From: Streptantibioticus_A sp037034305
Lineage (GTDB): Bacteria; Actinomycetota; Actinomycetes; Streptomycetales; Streptomycetaceae
Direction of reading: 5' to 3'
DNA length: 64,000 bases
Assembly: GCA_037034305.1 (NCBI GenBank)
Contig: JBAGJY010000003.1
Coordinates: 124,001 to 188,000, forward strand
Of the stretch, positions 39,802 through 49,630 are shown piece by piece. A model generated the notes under the pieces. It did not search any database. It worked only from the letters and a program-made list of their open reading frames with translations, and was not told the DNA's origin. Position 1 is the first letter of the stretch. Each line of letters starts with the position of its first letter. The position numbers and the translations under genes were made by a program.

Positions 39802-42615
39802 ATGCGACGACGCACCCTCACTCTCAGAACCACGGCGGCGACCGCGCTGATCGCGCTGGGCGTCACCCTGATCGGTCCCGTTCCGCACGCGGCGGTCGCC
39901 GCCGACCCCGGCGGCGACTACTGCCAGGGCCAGTGCGACGACATCCTTCCGCCCGGTGAGAACGGCAACGCCACCCTCGCCGACATCCTCGGCAACAAGC
40001 TGTTCGGCACCCGTCCCGCGCACACCGAGGACCAACTCGGCACCTATGGCGCGCTGCCCGGTGGCTACGGCTCACTGACCGACGCCACACTGGGCGACTT
40101 CTACAACAGCTCGTCGTTCGGTGTCCCTCCAGACCAGGTGGAATCCGTACAGCAACCGCGCTCCGACGTCACCATCACCCGTGACAAGGCCACCGGCGTC
40201 CCGCACATCCAGGGCAGCACCCGCTCCGGCACCGAGTTCGGCGCCGGATACGCGGCGGCCGAGGACCGGTTGTGGCTGATGGACCTCTTCCGGCACGTCG
40301 GACGCGGTGAGCTGACCTCCTTCGCCGGGGGCGCCGCCGCCAACCAGGGCCTGGAACAGCAGTTCTTCAGCGCCGCCCCCTACACCGAGGCCGACCTGCA
40401 GGCCCAGGTGGACCGGATCGCCAAGAGCAACGGCGCCCGCGGCCAACAGGCGCTCGCCGACGCGCAGTCCTACGTGGACGGCATCAACACCTACATCGGC
40501 CAGGCCAAGCCCGGCCGGTACTTCCCCGGCGAGTACGACCTCACCGGCCATGTCAACGCCATCACCAACGCCGGGGACATCGAGCCGTTCAAGCTCACTG
40601 ATCTGATCGCGCTGGGCGCCGTGGTGGGCGCGCTGTTCGGCTCGGGCGGCGGCGGCCAGGTCCAGTCGGCGCTCGCGCTCCAGGCGGCCCAGAACAAGTA
40701 CGGGCTGGTCAAGGGAACTCAGGTCTGGGAGACGTTCCGCGAGCGCAACGACCCCGAAGCGGTGCTGACCGTGCATGACGGACACAGCTTCCCCTACGCG
40801 GACCAGCCCGCCCACGCGCGGGGCGAGGCGTTGCCCGACCCCGGTTCCGTCGTCCCGGAACCGCTCGTCTACGACCGCACCGGTTCCGCCGCCGACAAGT
40901 CCCCCGCCCGCACCCCCGTGCCCGCTCCGGCGAGACTGCGACCGCTGCGGGGCGTCTTCGACAACGGCGTACTGCCCGGCAACCTGTTCTCCACGCCCAG
41001 GAAGGGCATGTCCAACGCGCTGCTGGTGTCCGGCAAGTACACCGCCAGCGGGCACCCCGTCGCCGTGTTCGGCCCGCAGACCGGCTACTTCGCACCGCAA
41101 CTGCTGATGCGCGAGGAGTTGCAGGGGCCCGGCATCAGCGCCCGCGGCGCCGCCTTCGCGGGCCTGAGCATGTACGTCGAACTCGGCCGCGGCCAGGACT
41201 ACGCGTGGAGCGCCACATCCGCGGGCCAAGACGTGATCGACACCTACGCCGTCGAACTGTGCGACCCCACGGGGAAGACACCCACCATCCAGTCCGACCA
41301 CTACCTGTGGCACGGCACTTGTGAGCCGTTCGAGAAGATCGAGCGCACCGACTCCTGGTCGCCCACGATCGCCGACTCCACCGCCGCGGGGTCGTACCGG
41401 ATGCAGGTCTACCGCACCAGGTACGGCCTGGTGACCTCCCGGGCCACGGTCGGCGGCAAGCCCGTCGCCTACACGTCGCTGCGCAGCTCCTACCAGCACG
41501 AGGCCGACTCGATCATCGGCTTCCAGATGCTCAACGACCCGGGCTTCGTACACGACGCGAGGAGCTTCCAGCAGGCGGCGCAGCACATCAACTACACGTT
41601 CAACTGGTTCTACGCCGACTCCCGGGACATCGCGTACTACAACTCGGGCACCAACCCGGTGCGCGCCACGAACGTCGACCCCTCGCTGCCGGTGCTCGCG
41701 GAGCAGCCGTACGAGTGGCAGGACTTCAACCCGGCCGACAACACCTCCGCGGCCACCCCGCCGTCGCAGCACCCGCAGTCCGTCGACCAGGACTACTACG
41801 TCTCCTGGAACAACAAGCAGGCCAGGGACTACAGCTCGTCCGGGTTCGGCGACGGATCGGTGCACCGCGCCAACCTGCTGGACGACCGGGTCAAGCGCCT
41901 GGTGAAACAGGGCGGCGTCACCCGCGCCGCGCTCACCCAGGCGATGGCCGACGCGGCCGTCACCGACCTGCGCGGCGAGGACGTGCTCCCCGAACTGCTG
42001 GCGGTACTGCGCAGCAAGCCCATCAGCGATCCCCAACTCGCGGGCGCGGTACAGGAACTGGCGAACTGGAGCAACGACGGCGCCAAGCGCAAGGAGACCT
42101 CGCCCGGCTCCCACACCTATGCCGACTCCGACGCGGTCCGCGTCATGGACGCCTGGTGGCCGCTGCTCGTCAAGGGTGAGTTCGAGCCGGGGCTCGGCAG
42201 CGACCTGTACAACGCGCTGACCGCCAACCTGGGGGTGGACGAATCACCGTCGGCCGGGCACGGCCCCACCGGTGCGCACGCCGGAAGCTCCTTCCAGTTC
42301 GGCTGGTGGTCGTACGTGGACAAGGACCTGCGCGCGGTGCTCGGCAGGCCGGTCCAGGGCGGGCTGGGCCAGAAGTACTGCGGCAACGGAGATCTGGCCG
42401 CCTGCCAGTCGGCACTGCTGGACACTCTCAAGCAGGCCGTGGCCACCCCGGCGAACCAGGTCTACCCGGGCGACGGCACCGGCTGCTCCGCGGGTGACCA
42501 GTGGTGCGCGGACTCCATCCTCCAGCGGCCGCTCGGCGGCATCACCGACGACCGCATCTCCTGGCAGAACCGCCCGACCTACCAGCAGGTGGTCGAGTTC
42601 CCCAGCCACCGCTAG
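39802..42615 (+). CDS. Secreted penicillin acylase-family (Ntn) amidohydrolase
   Basis: 937 aa. A signal peptide with a cut near AVAA-DP is followed by the alpha-subunit region (ITRDKATGVPHIQGSTRSGTEFGAGYAAAEDRLWLMDLFRHVGRGEL). The autocatalytic serine that becomes the beta-subunit N-terminus is S in KGMSNALLVSGKYTASGHP, near residue 410. The enzymes hydrolyse amides such as beta-lactams or acyl-homoserine lactones; the substrate cannot be told here. AGGGAGGAG precedes the ATG, and a strong hairpin follows the stop. It is longer than most family members because of an N-terminal insert. Confidence 0.92.
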   Translation: MRRRTLTLRTTAATALIALGVTLIGPVPHAAVAADPGGDYCQGQCDDILPPGENGNATLADILGNKLFGTRPAHTEDQLGTYGALPGGYGSLTDATLGDFYNSSSFGVPPDQVESVQQPRSDVTITRDKATGVPHIQGSTRSGTEFGAGYAAAEDRLWLMDLFRHVGRGELTSFAGGAAANQGLEQQFFSAAPYTEADLQAQVDRIAKSNGARGQQALADAQSYVDGINTYIGQAKPGRYFPGEYDLTGHVNAITNAGDIEPFKLTDLIALGAVVGALFGSGGGGQVQSALALQAAQNKYGLVKGTQVWETFRERNDPEAVLTVHDGHSFPYADQPAHARGEALPDPGSVVPEPLVYDRTGSAADKSPARTPVPAPARLRPLRGVFDNGVLPGNLFSTPRKGMSNALLVSGKYTASGHPVAVFGPQTGYFAPQLLMREELQGPGISARGAAFAGLSMYVELGRGQDYAWSATSAGQDVIDTYAVELCDPTGKTPTIQSDHYLWHGTCEPFEKIERTDSWSPTIADSTAAGSYRMQVYRTRYGLVTSRATVGGKPVAYTSLRSSYQHEADSIIGFQMLNDPGFVHDARSFQQAAQHINYTFNWFYADSRDIAYYNSGTNPVRATNVDPSLPVLAEQPYEWQDFNPADNTSAATPPSQHPQSVDQDYYVSWNNKQARDYSSSGFGDGSVHRANLLDDRVKRLVKQGGVTRAALTQAMADAAVTDLRGEDVLPELLAVLRSKPISDPQLAGAVQELANWSNDGAKRKETSPGSHTYADSDAVRVMDAWWPLLVKGEFEPGLGSDLYNALTANLGVDESPSAGHGPTGAHAGSSFQFGWWSYVDKDLRAVLGRPVQGGLGQKYCGNGDLAACQSALLDTLKQAVATPANQVYPGDGTGCSAGDQWCADSILQRPLGGITDDRISWQNRPTYQQVVEFPSHR

Positions 42616-42629
42616 GAGTTCACCCACCC

Positions 42630-42665
42630 GGTGCGCGCTCGCGGTGCCTCACCGCGGCGCGCACC
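42630..42665 (+). terminator. Strong hairpin terminator after the acylase gene
   Basis: Arms GGTGCGCGC-T-CGCGGTG and CACCGCG-GCGCGCACC form 16 paired bases with one bulged T and a CCT loop, between convergent genes. Confidence 0.85.
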
Positions 42666-42711
42666 GCTTGGTGCGCGAGGGTGCGGCAGGGGCCGCCGCG
42701 CCGCCGACCGC

Positions 42712-43947
42712 TCAGTGCGCTATCCGCCCGGCCAGCAGCACCAGCCGGGCCAGCCCCGCGTGGCAGATGTCCATGTGCGCGCCCATCGGCGGGTAGCCGC
42801 GCCGCACGACGCTGGAGACGTCCACGCTCACCAGCCCGGACTCAGGGAAGTCCTGCCCGGCCGAGGGCGAGGTGTCGGCGAGCGTACGGCGTACCGCGTC
42901 GCTCCCCGTGGGGAGCCCGTGGTAGCCGACCGCGGCCGGGCTTCCGGTGCTGCCGGACCTCCGCCACGCCAGCGGATACAGCGTGCCGAGACCGTCGTCG
43001 TAGCGTGAATGGCACACCACCAGCGGGCCGTTGACCCGCTGCCGGGTGCCGCGCAGCGCCTCCGAGGTGACCGCGCCCTGCAGCAGCGTCACCGAGGCGG
43101 CGAACGCCCCGGCCGCCCGCACCCCGGACAGCGCCAGCCGGGCCCCGAAGCCGTGCCCGAGCAGATGGACCCGCACCCCGGGCGCCACGTCGCCGAGCTG
43201 GTCGAGCAGTTCGGCCAGCCCGATCTCGCCTATGAGGTCGGCCTGGCGGCAGATCCGGTAGTAGGCGAGTTGGCGCAGCATCTCCCGGGCGCCGCTCCAC
43301 CGACGGAAGGACGCGGCGTCCGGCGCGTCCTCGCGCGCCACCGGAACCGTCTCCGCGCCGGTGCTCTCCAGCGCCGCCGCGAACTCCTCGCAGATCCGCT
43401 CGACGTCACCGGTGAGCATCGCCAGCCGGGCGTCGGGCGCGAACCGCCGTGCCAGTTCGAAGAACTCGGCCAGTCGCCCGGACGACGCGGGCCGCTCCCG
43501 CAGCAGCGCCGCCATGCGCCGTATCTCGGTGGACCGGGAGGGGAACAGGTCGAGCAGCCCGTCCAGGGTGTCCTTGTCCAGGCCGCGCTGGACCGCCAGG
43601 TTCGCCGCCTGCTCGGCGAGCAGGGACGGCCGGTAGTCCACCAGCGGTTCCTCGGTGAAGCGCAGCGAGGGCCAGTACACACCCGCGTATCCGACCACCG
43701 CGTCCCGTCGGCCGCGTTCCAGTAACGCGGGGAACGGGGTGAAGAAGCGGCGGTAGACGCGGACCGCGGTGGCGAGGTCGTTGTTCCAGCCGTGCGCGAA
43801 GACGATCAGGTCCGTGATCCCGGTCCCGGCCGCGCCCAGTATCAGCCGGTCGCGCTGTTCGGGGTCGGCGCTGCCCTCCGCGTCGAAGGTCACCGTCCAG
43901 TACGGATCGACACCCATCGCCCCCATCGGCTGCCCCCTGCCGTTCAT
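42712..43947 (-). CDS. Alpha/beta-hydrolase fold protein lacking the serine nucleophile
   Basis: 411 aa. TDLIVFAHGWNNDLATAVRVYRRFF has the HG oxyanion motif, and the nucleophile-elbow position reads VHLLGHGFGARLAL where relatives have GHSFG. The rest (DKDTLDGLLDLFPSRS, WRRSGSTGSPAAVGYHGLP, GAHMDICHAG with late His) fits a large hydrolase fold. The Ser-to-Gly change predicts no classical esterase activity, so it may bind rather than cut. No signal peptide. Confidence 0.75.
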   Translation of the reverse strand: MNGRGQPMGAMGVDPYWTVTFDAEGSADPEQRDRLILGAAGTGITDLIVFAHGWNNDLATAVRVYRRFFTPFPALLERGRRDAVVGYAGVYWPSLRFTEEPLVDYRPSLLAEQAANLAVQRGLDKDTLDGLLDLFPSRSTEIRRMAALLRERPASSGRLAEFFELARRFAPDARLAMLTGDVERICEEFAAALESTGAETVPVAREDAPDAASFRRWSGAREMLRQLAYYRICRQADLIGEIGLAELLDQLGDVAPGVRVHLLGHGFGARLALSGVRAAGAFAASVTLLQGAVTSEALRGTRQRVNGPLVVCHSRYDDGLGTLYPLAWRRSGSTGSPAAVGYHGLPTGSDAVRRTLADTSPSAGQDFPESGLVSVDVSSVVRRGYPPMGAHMDICHAGLARLVLLAGRIAH

Positions 43948-44051
43948 CCCCGCCGCCCCCAGCGTCCCCCTGGCCAGTGTGAGCTACACCCCTTACCCCC
44001 GGAAGATGTTGTTCCGGCCAGCTGTCCGACCTCCATACCCTTCCCCGAGTC

Positions 44052-44071
44052 CATACCGACTGGTTAGTATG
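44052..44071. promoter_or_regulatory. TetR-type operator upstream of the SDR/acyl-CoA ligase operon
   Basis: CATACCGACTGGTTAGTATG, a near-palindrome. The complement of 50671-50690 reads CATACCGACTGGTCGGCATG, identical at 17 of 20 positions. It lies 43-62 nt before the GTG of the SDR and covers an in-frame ATG at 44069, arguing for the GTG start. Confidence 0.65.
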
Positions 44072-44113
44072 CGGGCGTCAGTCGCAGATCCGGCCAACCG
44101 AAGGGACTCCGGC

Positions 44114-44896
44114 GTGGGCGCGCACCAGGACAAACGAATCGTGGTCACCGGCGCGGGACGCGGCATCGGCGCCGCCCTGGCCCGCGGATTCGCCGCGGAA
44201 GGCGCCCGCCTGGTGGTCAACGACCTGGACGCGGACGCCGCGCGGGCCGTCGCGCGGGAACTGGGCGCGGTGGCCGTCCCCGGCGACGCCGCCAGCGAGT
44301 CCGGGGTCGACGAACTGGTGCGCAAGGCCCGCGCCGCGCTCGACGGGCCGATCGACGTCTACTGCGCCAACGCGGGTGTGCCGACCGGCGGCGGCCCCGA
44401 GGCGCCGGAGGAGGACTGGGCGCTGGCCTGGGACGTCAACGTGATGGCCCACGTACGCGCCGCGCGGGCGCTGCTGCCCGAGTGGCTGGAGCGCGGCCAG
44501 GGCCGGTTCGTCTCCACGGTGTCCGCCGCCGGTCTGCTCACCATGATCGGCGCGGCCCCCTACTCGGTCACCAAGCACGGCGCGTTCGCCTTCGCCGAGT
44601 GGCTCTCGCTGACCTACCGGCACCGCGGCATCCAGGTGCACGCGGTCTGCCCGCAGGGCGTGCGCACCGCCATGCTGGACGGCACCGGCGACGCCGGGCA
44701 ACTGGTGCTCGCGCCCACGGCCATCGAGCCGGAGAAGGTCGCCGACGCCGTGCTCGCCGGAATCGCCGACAACCGCTTCCTGATCCTTCCGCACCCGCAG
44801 GTCGCCCAGTTCTACACCAACCGCGCCAGCGACCCGGACCGCTGGCTGGGCGGCATGAACAAGCTGCAGCGGCACCTGGAGGCCGGTGAGGCGTGA
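44114..44896 (+). CDS. Short-chain dehydrogenase/reductase
   Basis: 260 aa. TGAGRGIG is the NAD(P) glycine motif, and the active site has Ser in STVSAAGLL and Tyr-Lys in YSVTKHG. It probably oxidises or reduces a hydroxyacyl substrate in the pathway of the following acyl-CoA ligase, with which it overlaps (GTGA). GTG at 44114 has GAAGGGA upstream. Confidence 0.9.
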   Translation: MGAHQDKRIVVTGAGRGIGAALARGFAAEGARLVVNDLDADAARAVARELGAVAVPGDAASESGVDELVRKARAALDGPIDVYCANAGVPTGGGPEAPEEDWALAWDVNVMAHVRAARALLPEWLERGQGRFVSTVSAAGLLTMIGAAPYSVTKHGAFAFAEWLSLTYRHRGIQVHAVCPQGVRTAMLDGTGDAGQLVLAPTAIEPEKVADAVLAGIADNRFLILPHPQVAQFYTNRASDPDRWLGGMNKLQRHLEAGEA

Positions 44897-46557
44897 GGTA
44901 CGCGGACAAACCCTGGCTCCAGCACCTGAGTGCCGAACACATCGCCCCGGTCGACCCGCCCGCCACCATGCTGCACGCGTTCCGCGAGTCGGCCCGGCGC
45001 GTCCCGGACCGCACCGCACTCGCCTACTTCGACGGACGGCTGACCTACGCCGAGACCGACGCGCTGTGCGACGGCATCGCCAACCACCTTCTGGCAAACG
45101 GCTTCCGGCCCGGTGACCGCGCCGCGATCGTGCTGCAGAACACCCCGCAGTTCGTCCTCGCGCTGCTGGCCACCTGGAAGGCGGGCGGCACCGCGGTGCC
45201 GGTCAGCCCCATGTACAAGGGGCGGGAACTCGGCCACGTGCTGCGCGACGCCCAGGTGACGGCCCTGGTCTGCCACGAGCGCGACTGGACCTCGCACATC
45301 CGCCAGGCCGTCGCCGACTCGACCGTGAGCATCGCGCTGACCACGAGCGAGTCGGACCTGCAAAGCCGCGACGACCACCGGGTGCTGCCCGCCGACGCGC
45401 GGACCCGTCCCGAGGGGGCCACCGACCTGCTGACCGCCGCCCGCGCGGCGGCGGGCGCACCGGCTCCCGCTCCGGCACTCGGCCCCGACGACGCCGCCCT
45501 GCTCACCTACACCTCCGGCACCACCGGCGTGCCCAAGGGCGCGCTCAACACCCACGGCAACATGGCCTACAACGCCCAACGCCAGTGCCGGGTCCTCCAG
45601 TTGCCCGACGGCGCCACCATCTTCGCGCTCGCGCCGCTGTTCCACATCAGCGGGATGGTCTCGCAACTCGCCGCCGCGCTCACCGGCGGTTCCACCCTCG
45701 CCATGGCGTACCGGTTCGAGGCGGGCGTGGTGCTGGACGCCATCCGCGAGCACCGGCCCGCGTACATGGTCGGCCCGTCCACCGCCTACATCGCGCTGAT
45801 GGCCAGGCCCGACGCCAGCGCCGAGGACTTCGCCTCCTTCCGGTGGCTCAGCTCCGGCGGCGCCCCGCTGCCGCCCGCGGTGGTCGAGGAGTTCCGGCGC
45901 CGTTACGGCCACTACGTGCGCAACGGGTACGGCCTCACCGAGTGCACCGGCGCCTGCGCCAGCGTGCCGCCCGGCAAACAGGCCCCCGTCGACCCGGCCT
46001 CCGGGACGCTCGCGGTGGGTGTGCCCGGACCCGACACCGTGATCCGGATCGTCGACGAGAACGGCGCCGACCTGCCGTTCGGCGAGCACGGCGAGATCGC
46101 GGTGCGCGGCCCGATGGTGGTGCCCGGGTACTGGCGGCGGCCCGAGGAGTCGGCCGCCACCCTTCCGGACGGTGAACTGCGCACCGGCGACATCGGGTTC
46201 ATGGACGAGACGGGCTGGCTCTATGTGGTCGACCGCAAGAAGGACATGATCAGCGCCTCCGGTTTCAAGGTGTGGCCGCGCGAGGTCGAGGACGTGCTCT
46301 ACACCCATCCGGCAGTCCGGGAAGCGGCCGTCGTCGGCGTACCGCACCCCTACCGCGGCGAGACCGTCAAGGCCTACGTCAGCCTCAGACACGGTACTTC
46401 GGTGGATTCCGGTGAGCTGGTCGCGTACTGCAAGGACCGGCTCGCGGCGTACAAGTACCCGCGCGAGGTGGAACTCCTGGCCGAACTGCCCAAGAACACC
46501 AGCGGAAAGATCCTGCGCCGCGAGCTGCGCGGGCTACCAGGCCAACGACGCGGCTAG
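44893..46557 (+). CDS. Fatty-acid/aromatic acyl-CoA synthetase (AMP-binding)
   Basis: 554 aa. Motifs in order: LTYTSGTTGVPKGALNTHG (phosphate loop), GYGLTECTG, GDIGFMDETGWLYVVDRKKDMI and the catalytic-lysine end PKNTSGKILRRELR. It activates a carboxylic acid with ATP and CoA; the substrate is unknown but the surroundings are lipid catabolism. GTG overlaps the SDR stop. Confidence 0.93.
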   Translation: MRYADKPWLQHLSAEHIAPVDPPATMLHAFRESARRVPDRTALAYFDGRLTYAETDALCDGIANHLLANGFRPGDRAAIVLQNTPQFVLALLATWKAGGTAVPVSPMYKGRELGHVLRDAQVTALVCHERDWTSHIRQAVADSTVSIALTTSESDLQSRDDHRVLPADARTRPEGATDLLTAARAAAGAPAPAPALGPDDAALLTYTSGTTGVPKGALNTHGNMAYNAQRQCRVLQLPDGATIFALAPLFHISGMVSQLAAALTGGSTLAMAYRFEAGVVLDAIREHRPAYMVGPSTAYIALMARPDASAEDFASFRWLSSGGAPLPPAVVEEFRRRYGHYVRNGYGLTECTGACASVPPGKQAPVDPASGTLAVGVPGPDTVIRIVDENGADLPFGEHGEIAVRGPMVVPGYWRRPEESAATLPDGELRTGDIGFMDETGWLYVVDRKKDMISASGFKVWPREVEDVLYTHPAVREAAVVGVPHPYRGETVKAYVSLRHGTSVDSGELVAYCKDRLAAYKYPREVELLAELPKNTSGKILRRELRGLPGQRRG

Positions 46558-46560
46558 CCG

Positions 46561-46576
46561 CGTACCGATCGGTACG
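46561..46576. promoter_or_regulatory. Palindromic operator before TetR
   Basis: CGTACCGATCGGTACG, a perfect 16-bp palindrome, immediately after the synthetase stop and 42 nt before the TetR ATG. Its TACCGA half-site resembles the operator at 44052. Confidence 0.65.
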
Positions 46577-46617
46577 CTGACAGTTCATTCGCGGGTAGGC
46601 ACAGGAAGGGAACGGCC

Positions 46618-47214
46618 ATGGCAGACGGCGGCAACACCCAGGCGGCAACGGTTCCGCAACGGCTGCTGGCCGAGGCCACCCGCCTCTTCGCCGACCGGGG
46701 ATTCGACCGCACGTCCGTCCAGGAGATCGTGGAGGCCGCCGGAGTGACCAAGGGCGCGCTCTACCACTACTTCGGCAGCAAGGACGACCTGCTGCACGAG
46801 GTGTACGCGCGGGTGCTGCGGCTGCAGACCGAACGGCTGGAGGAGATCGCCTCCGGCACCGGAACGGTCGCCGAGCGGCTGCACCGCGCCGCCGCCGACG
46901 TCGTGGTGACCAGCATCGAGAACCTGGACGACACCAAGATCTTCTTCCGGTCGATGCACCAGCTCAGCCCGGAGAAGCAGAAGGCGGTACGGGCCGAACG
47001 CCGCCGCTACCACGAGCGGTTCCGCGAACTGGTCGAGGAGGGTCAGCGGGAGGGCACCTTCCGCCCCGAGCCACACCCCGACCTCGTCGTGGACTACTTC
47101 TTCGGCTCGGTCCACCACCTGGGCACCTGGTACCGCGAGGGCGGACCGCTGTCCGCCGCCGAGGTGGCCACGGAGTTCGCAGATCTGCTGCTGTACTCGG
47201 TACGGCGGCCCTGA
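46618..47214 (+). CDS. TetR-family regulator of the acyl-CoA region
   Basis: 198 aa. HTH about residues 14-60 (RLLAEATRLFADRGFDRTSVQEIVEAAGVTKGALYHYFGSKDDLLHEVY), C-terminal domain of the fatty-acid-regulator type. It is likely to bind the perfect palindrome just upstream and perhaps the related sites at 44052 and 50671. A GGAAGGGAACGGCC leader precedes the ATG. Confidence 0.88.
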   Translation: MADGGNTQAATVPQRLLAEATRLFADRGFDRTSVQEIVEAAGVTKGALYHYFGSKDDLLHEVYARVLRLQTERLEEIASGTGTVAERLHRAAADVVVTSIENLDDTKIFFRSMHQLSPEKQKAVRAERRRYHERFRELVEEGQREGTFRPEPHPDLVVDYFFGSVHHLGTWYREGGPLSAAEVATEFADLLLYSVRRP

Positions 47215-47231
47215 GGTTACGGAGAACCCCT

Positions 47232-48218
47232 GTGAAGGCATGGCGCGTACACGAGACCGGGGAGCCACGGGAGGCGATGCGCCTCGAAGAGGTCCCCGAG
47301 CCGGTACCCGGCCCCGGTGAAGTGCTGGTGCGGGTACGTGCCGCCAACGTGAACTTCCCCGACGCACTGCTGTGCCGCGGCCAGTACCAGATCCGCCCCG
47401 AGCCGCCGTTCACCCCCGGCGTCGAACTGTGCGGCGAGATACGCGAGTTGGGCCCGGGCGTCACCGGACTCCAGCCGGGTGACCGGGTGATCGCCCCGGC
47501 CGCGCCGCCCGGTGGGGCGTTCGCCGAGCTGGTCGTCGTCAACGCGGCGACCGTACTGCCCGCGCCCGCGGCCCTCGACGACGCCGAGGCGGCCGCGCTG
47601 CACATCGGCTACCAGACCGGCTGGTTCGGGCTGCACCGCAGGGCCGCGCTGCGCGCCGGTGAGACCCTGCTGGTGCACGCGGCGGCGGGCGGCGTCGGCA
47701 GCGCCGCCGTACAGCTGGGCAAGGCCGCTGGCGCCACGGTGATCGGCGTCGTGGGCGGCCCGGAAAAGTCCGTCGTGGCCGCCGAGTTGGGCTGCGACAT
47801 CGTGGTGGACCGGCGTTCCCAGGACTTCGTCTCCGTCGTCAAGGAGGCGACCGGCGGCCGTGGCGCGGACGTGGTCTACGACCCGGTCGGCGGCGACGCG
47901 TTCACCCGCTCGACCAAGTGCGTCGCCTTCGAGGGCCGCATCGTGGTGGTCGGCTTCACCAGCGGCACCATCCCCACCCCCGCCCTCAACCACGCCCTGG
48001 TCAAGAACTACTCGATCCTGGGCCTGCACTGGGGCCTGTACAACACCCACGACCCAGCCGCGATCCAGCACTGCCACCAGGAACTGACCCGCCTGGCGGC
48101 GGAGTCGAGGATCAGCCCACTGGTCAGCGAGCGTCTGCCGTTCGGTGCGGCGGCGGACGCCGTACAGCGGGTGGCCGACGGCACGACGACCGGCCGCCTG
48201 GTCATCGTCACGACGTGA
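47232..48218 (+). CDS. NADPH:quinone oxidoreductase (zinc-free MDR)
   Basis: 328 aa. No zinc ligands; the cofactor loop is LLVHAAAGGVGSAAVQLGKAAGA, typical of QOR-type reductases that transfer electrons to quinones or enoyl thioesters. It begins 17 nt after the TetR stop and probably is co-transcribed with it. Ends at a terminator. Confidence 0.9.
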   Translation: MKAWRVHETGEPREAMRLEEVPEPVPGPGEVLVRVRAANVNFPDALLCRGQYQIRPEPPFTPGVELCGEIRELGPGVTGLQPGDRVIAPAAPPGGAFAELVVVNAATVLPAPAALDDAEAAALHIGYQTGWFGLHRRAALRAGETLLVHAAAGGVGSAAVQLGKAAGATVIGVVGGPEKSVVAAELGCDIVVDRRSQDFVSVVKEATGGRGADVVYDPVGGDAFTRSTKCVAFEGRIVVVGFTSGTIPTPALNHALVKNYSILGLHWGLYNTHDPAAIQHCHQELTRLAAESRISPLVSERLPFGAAADAVQRVADGTTTGRLVIVTT

Positions 48219-48226
48219 GCGTGTCC

Positions 48227-48251
48227 GACGGGCTCTGAACAAGAGCCCGTC
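48227..48251. terminator. Hairpin terminator 1 between convergent genes
   Basis: GACGGGCTCT-GAACA-AGAGCCCGTC, perfect 10-bp stem, 9 nt after the reductase stop. Confidence 0.8.
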
Positions 48252-48294
48252 CGGCGACTGAGGACAAGCCGCGCCAGCGGCGGCCAAGGGGGGT

Positions 48295-48315
48295 CCGGGG
48301 GGCGAAGCCCCCCGG
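48295..48315. terminator. Hairpin terminator 2 between convergent genes
   Basis: CCGGGGGGC-GAA-GCCCCCCGG, perfect 9-bp stem with a GAA loop, just downstream of the minus-strand acyl-CoA dehydrogenase. Confidence 0.75.
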
Positions 48316-48328
48316 AAACGGGTGGGAA

Positions 48329-49537
48329 TCACACGTACCGCTGAAGCTCCCGCCGCGCCAGCGACCGCTTGTGCACCTCGTCAGGCCCGTCAGCCAACCG
48401 CAGGGTCCGCGCCGCGGCCCACAGCTCGGCGAGCGGAAAGTCCTGGCTGACCCCGCCCGCCCCATGCACCTGGATCGCCCGGTCCAGGATCCGCTGCACC
48501 GCCGCCGGAGTGGCGATCTTGATCGCCTGGATCTCGGTGTGCGCCCCGCGGTTGCCCACCGTGTCCATCAGCCACGCCGTCTTCAGCACCAGCAGCCGCA
48601 ACTGCTCGATCTCCACCCGGGCTTCGGCGATCCACTCGCGTACCACCCCCTGCGCGGCGAGCGGCTTGCCGAAGGCGGTGCGGTCGACGGCGCGGCGGCA
48701 CATCAACTCGACCGCCCGCTCGGCCATCCCGATCAGCCGCATGCAGTGGTGGATCCGGCCGGGACCGAGCCGGGCCTGGGCGATGGCGAAGCCGCCGCCC
48801 TCCTCGCCGACCAGGTTCGCCACCGGTACCCGCACGTCCTTGAAGACCACCTCGGCGTGGCCGCCGTGGTCACCGTCGTCGTAGCCGAACACCCGCATTC
48901 CGCGCCGTACCTCGACACCGGGCGTCTCCCGCGGCACCAGGACCATGCTCTGCTGACGGTGGCGGTCCGCCGACGGGTCGGTCTTGCCCATGACGATGAA
49001 GATCCGGCAGTCGGGGTTCATGGCCCCGGAGATGTACCACTTGCGGCCGTTGATGACGTACTCGTCACCGACGCGCTCGATACGGGTTTCGATGTTGGTC
49101 GCGTCAGAAGAGGCGACATCCGGCTCGGTCATCGCGAACGCCGAACGGATCTCGCCCGCCAGCAGCGGTTCCAGCCATGCCTTGCGCTGCTCCTCGGTGC
49201 CGAACTCGTTCAGCACCTCCATGTTGCCGGTGTCGGGTGCCGCGCAGTTGATCGCGGGGGGCGCCAGGTGCGGGCTGCGGCCGGTGATCTCGGCGAGCGG
49301 CGCGTACTGGAGGTTGGTCAGTCCGGCGCCGTTCTCGCCGGGCAGGAACAGGTTCCACAGCCCGCGTGCGCGGGCCTCGGCCTTCAGCTCCGCGACGACC
49401 GGAGGCGGCGACCAGGGGTCCTCCGCCTCGGCACGCTGCCGGGTGAAGACCGGCTCGGCCGGGTAGACGAACTCGTCCATGAAGGCGAGCAGTTGCCGCC
49501 GCAGCTCCTCGGTGCGGGCGTCGTATGCGAAGTCCAT
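48329..49537 (-). CDS. Acyl-CoA dehydrogenase (ACAD10/11-like)
   Basis: 402 aa. FAMTEPDVASSDATNIETRI and YVINGRKWYISGAMNPDCRI are the flavin site; RAIQVHGAGGVSQDFPLAELW is the usual tail region. The sequence resembles ACAD10/11-type dehydrogenases that act on long-chain or 4-hydroxy acyl-CoA. The next gene on the strand is the phosphotransferase-like protein found fused to such dehydrogenases in animals. ATG 49537 has GAGAGGA upstream. Confidence 0.92.
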   Translation of the reverse strand: MDFAYDARTEELRRQLLAFMDEFVYPAEPVFTRQRAEAEDPWSPPPVVAELKAEARARGLWNLFLPGENGAGLTNLQYAPLAEITGRSPHLAPPAINCAAPDTGNMEVLNEFGTEEQRKAWLEPLLAGEIRSAFAMTEPDVASSDATNIETRIERVGDEYVINGRKWYISGAMNPDCRIFIVMGKTDPSADRHRQQSMVLVPRETPGVEVRRGMRVFGYDDGDHGGHAEVVFKDVRVPVANLVGEEGGGFAIAQARLGPGRIHHCMRLIGMAERAVELMCRRAVDRTAFGKPLAAQGVVREWIAEARVEIEQLRLLVLKTAWLMDTVGNRGAHTEIQAIKIATPAAVQRILDRAIQVHGAGGVSQDFPLAELWAAARTLRLADGPDEVHKRSLARRELQRYV

Positions 49538-49630
49538 GCCGTTCAGTCCTCTCATCTGGTCGGTCTTCCTGCTCGCTGGCTGCGCGGACGACCTCGCTGC
49601 GCTGGGTCGGCCGCCGCGCGCACTCGGGTG

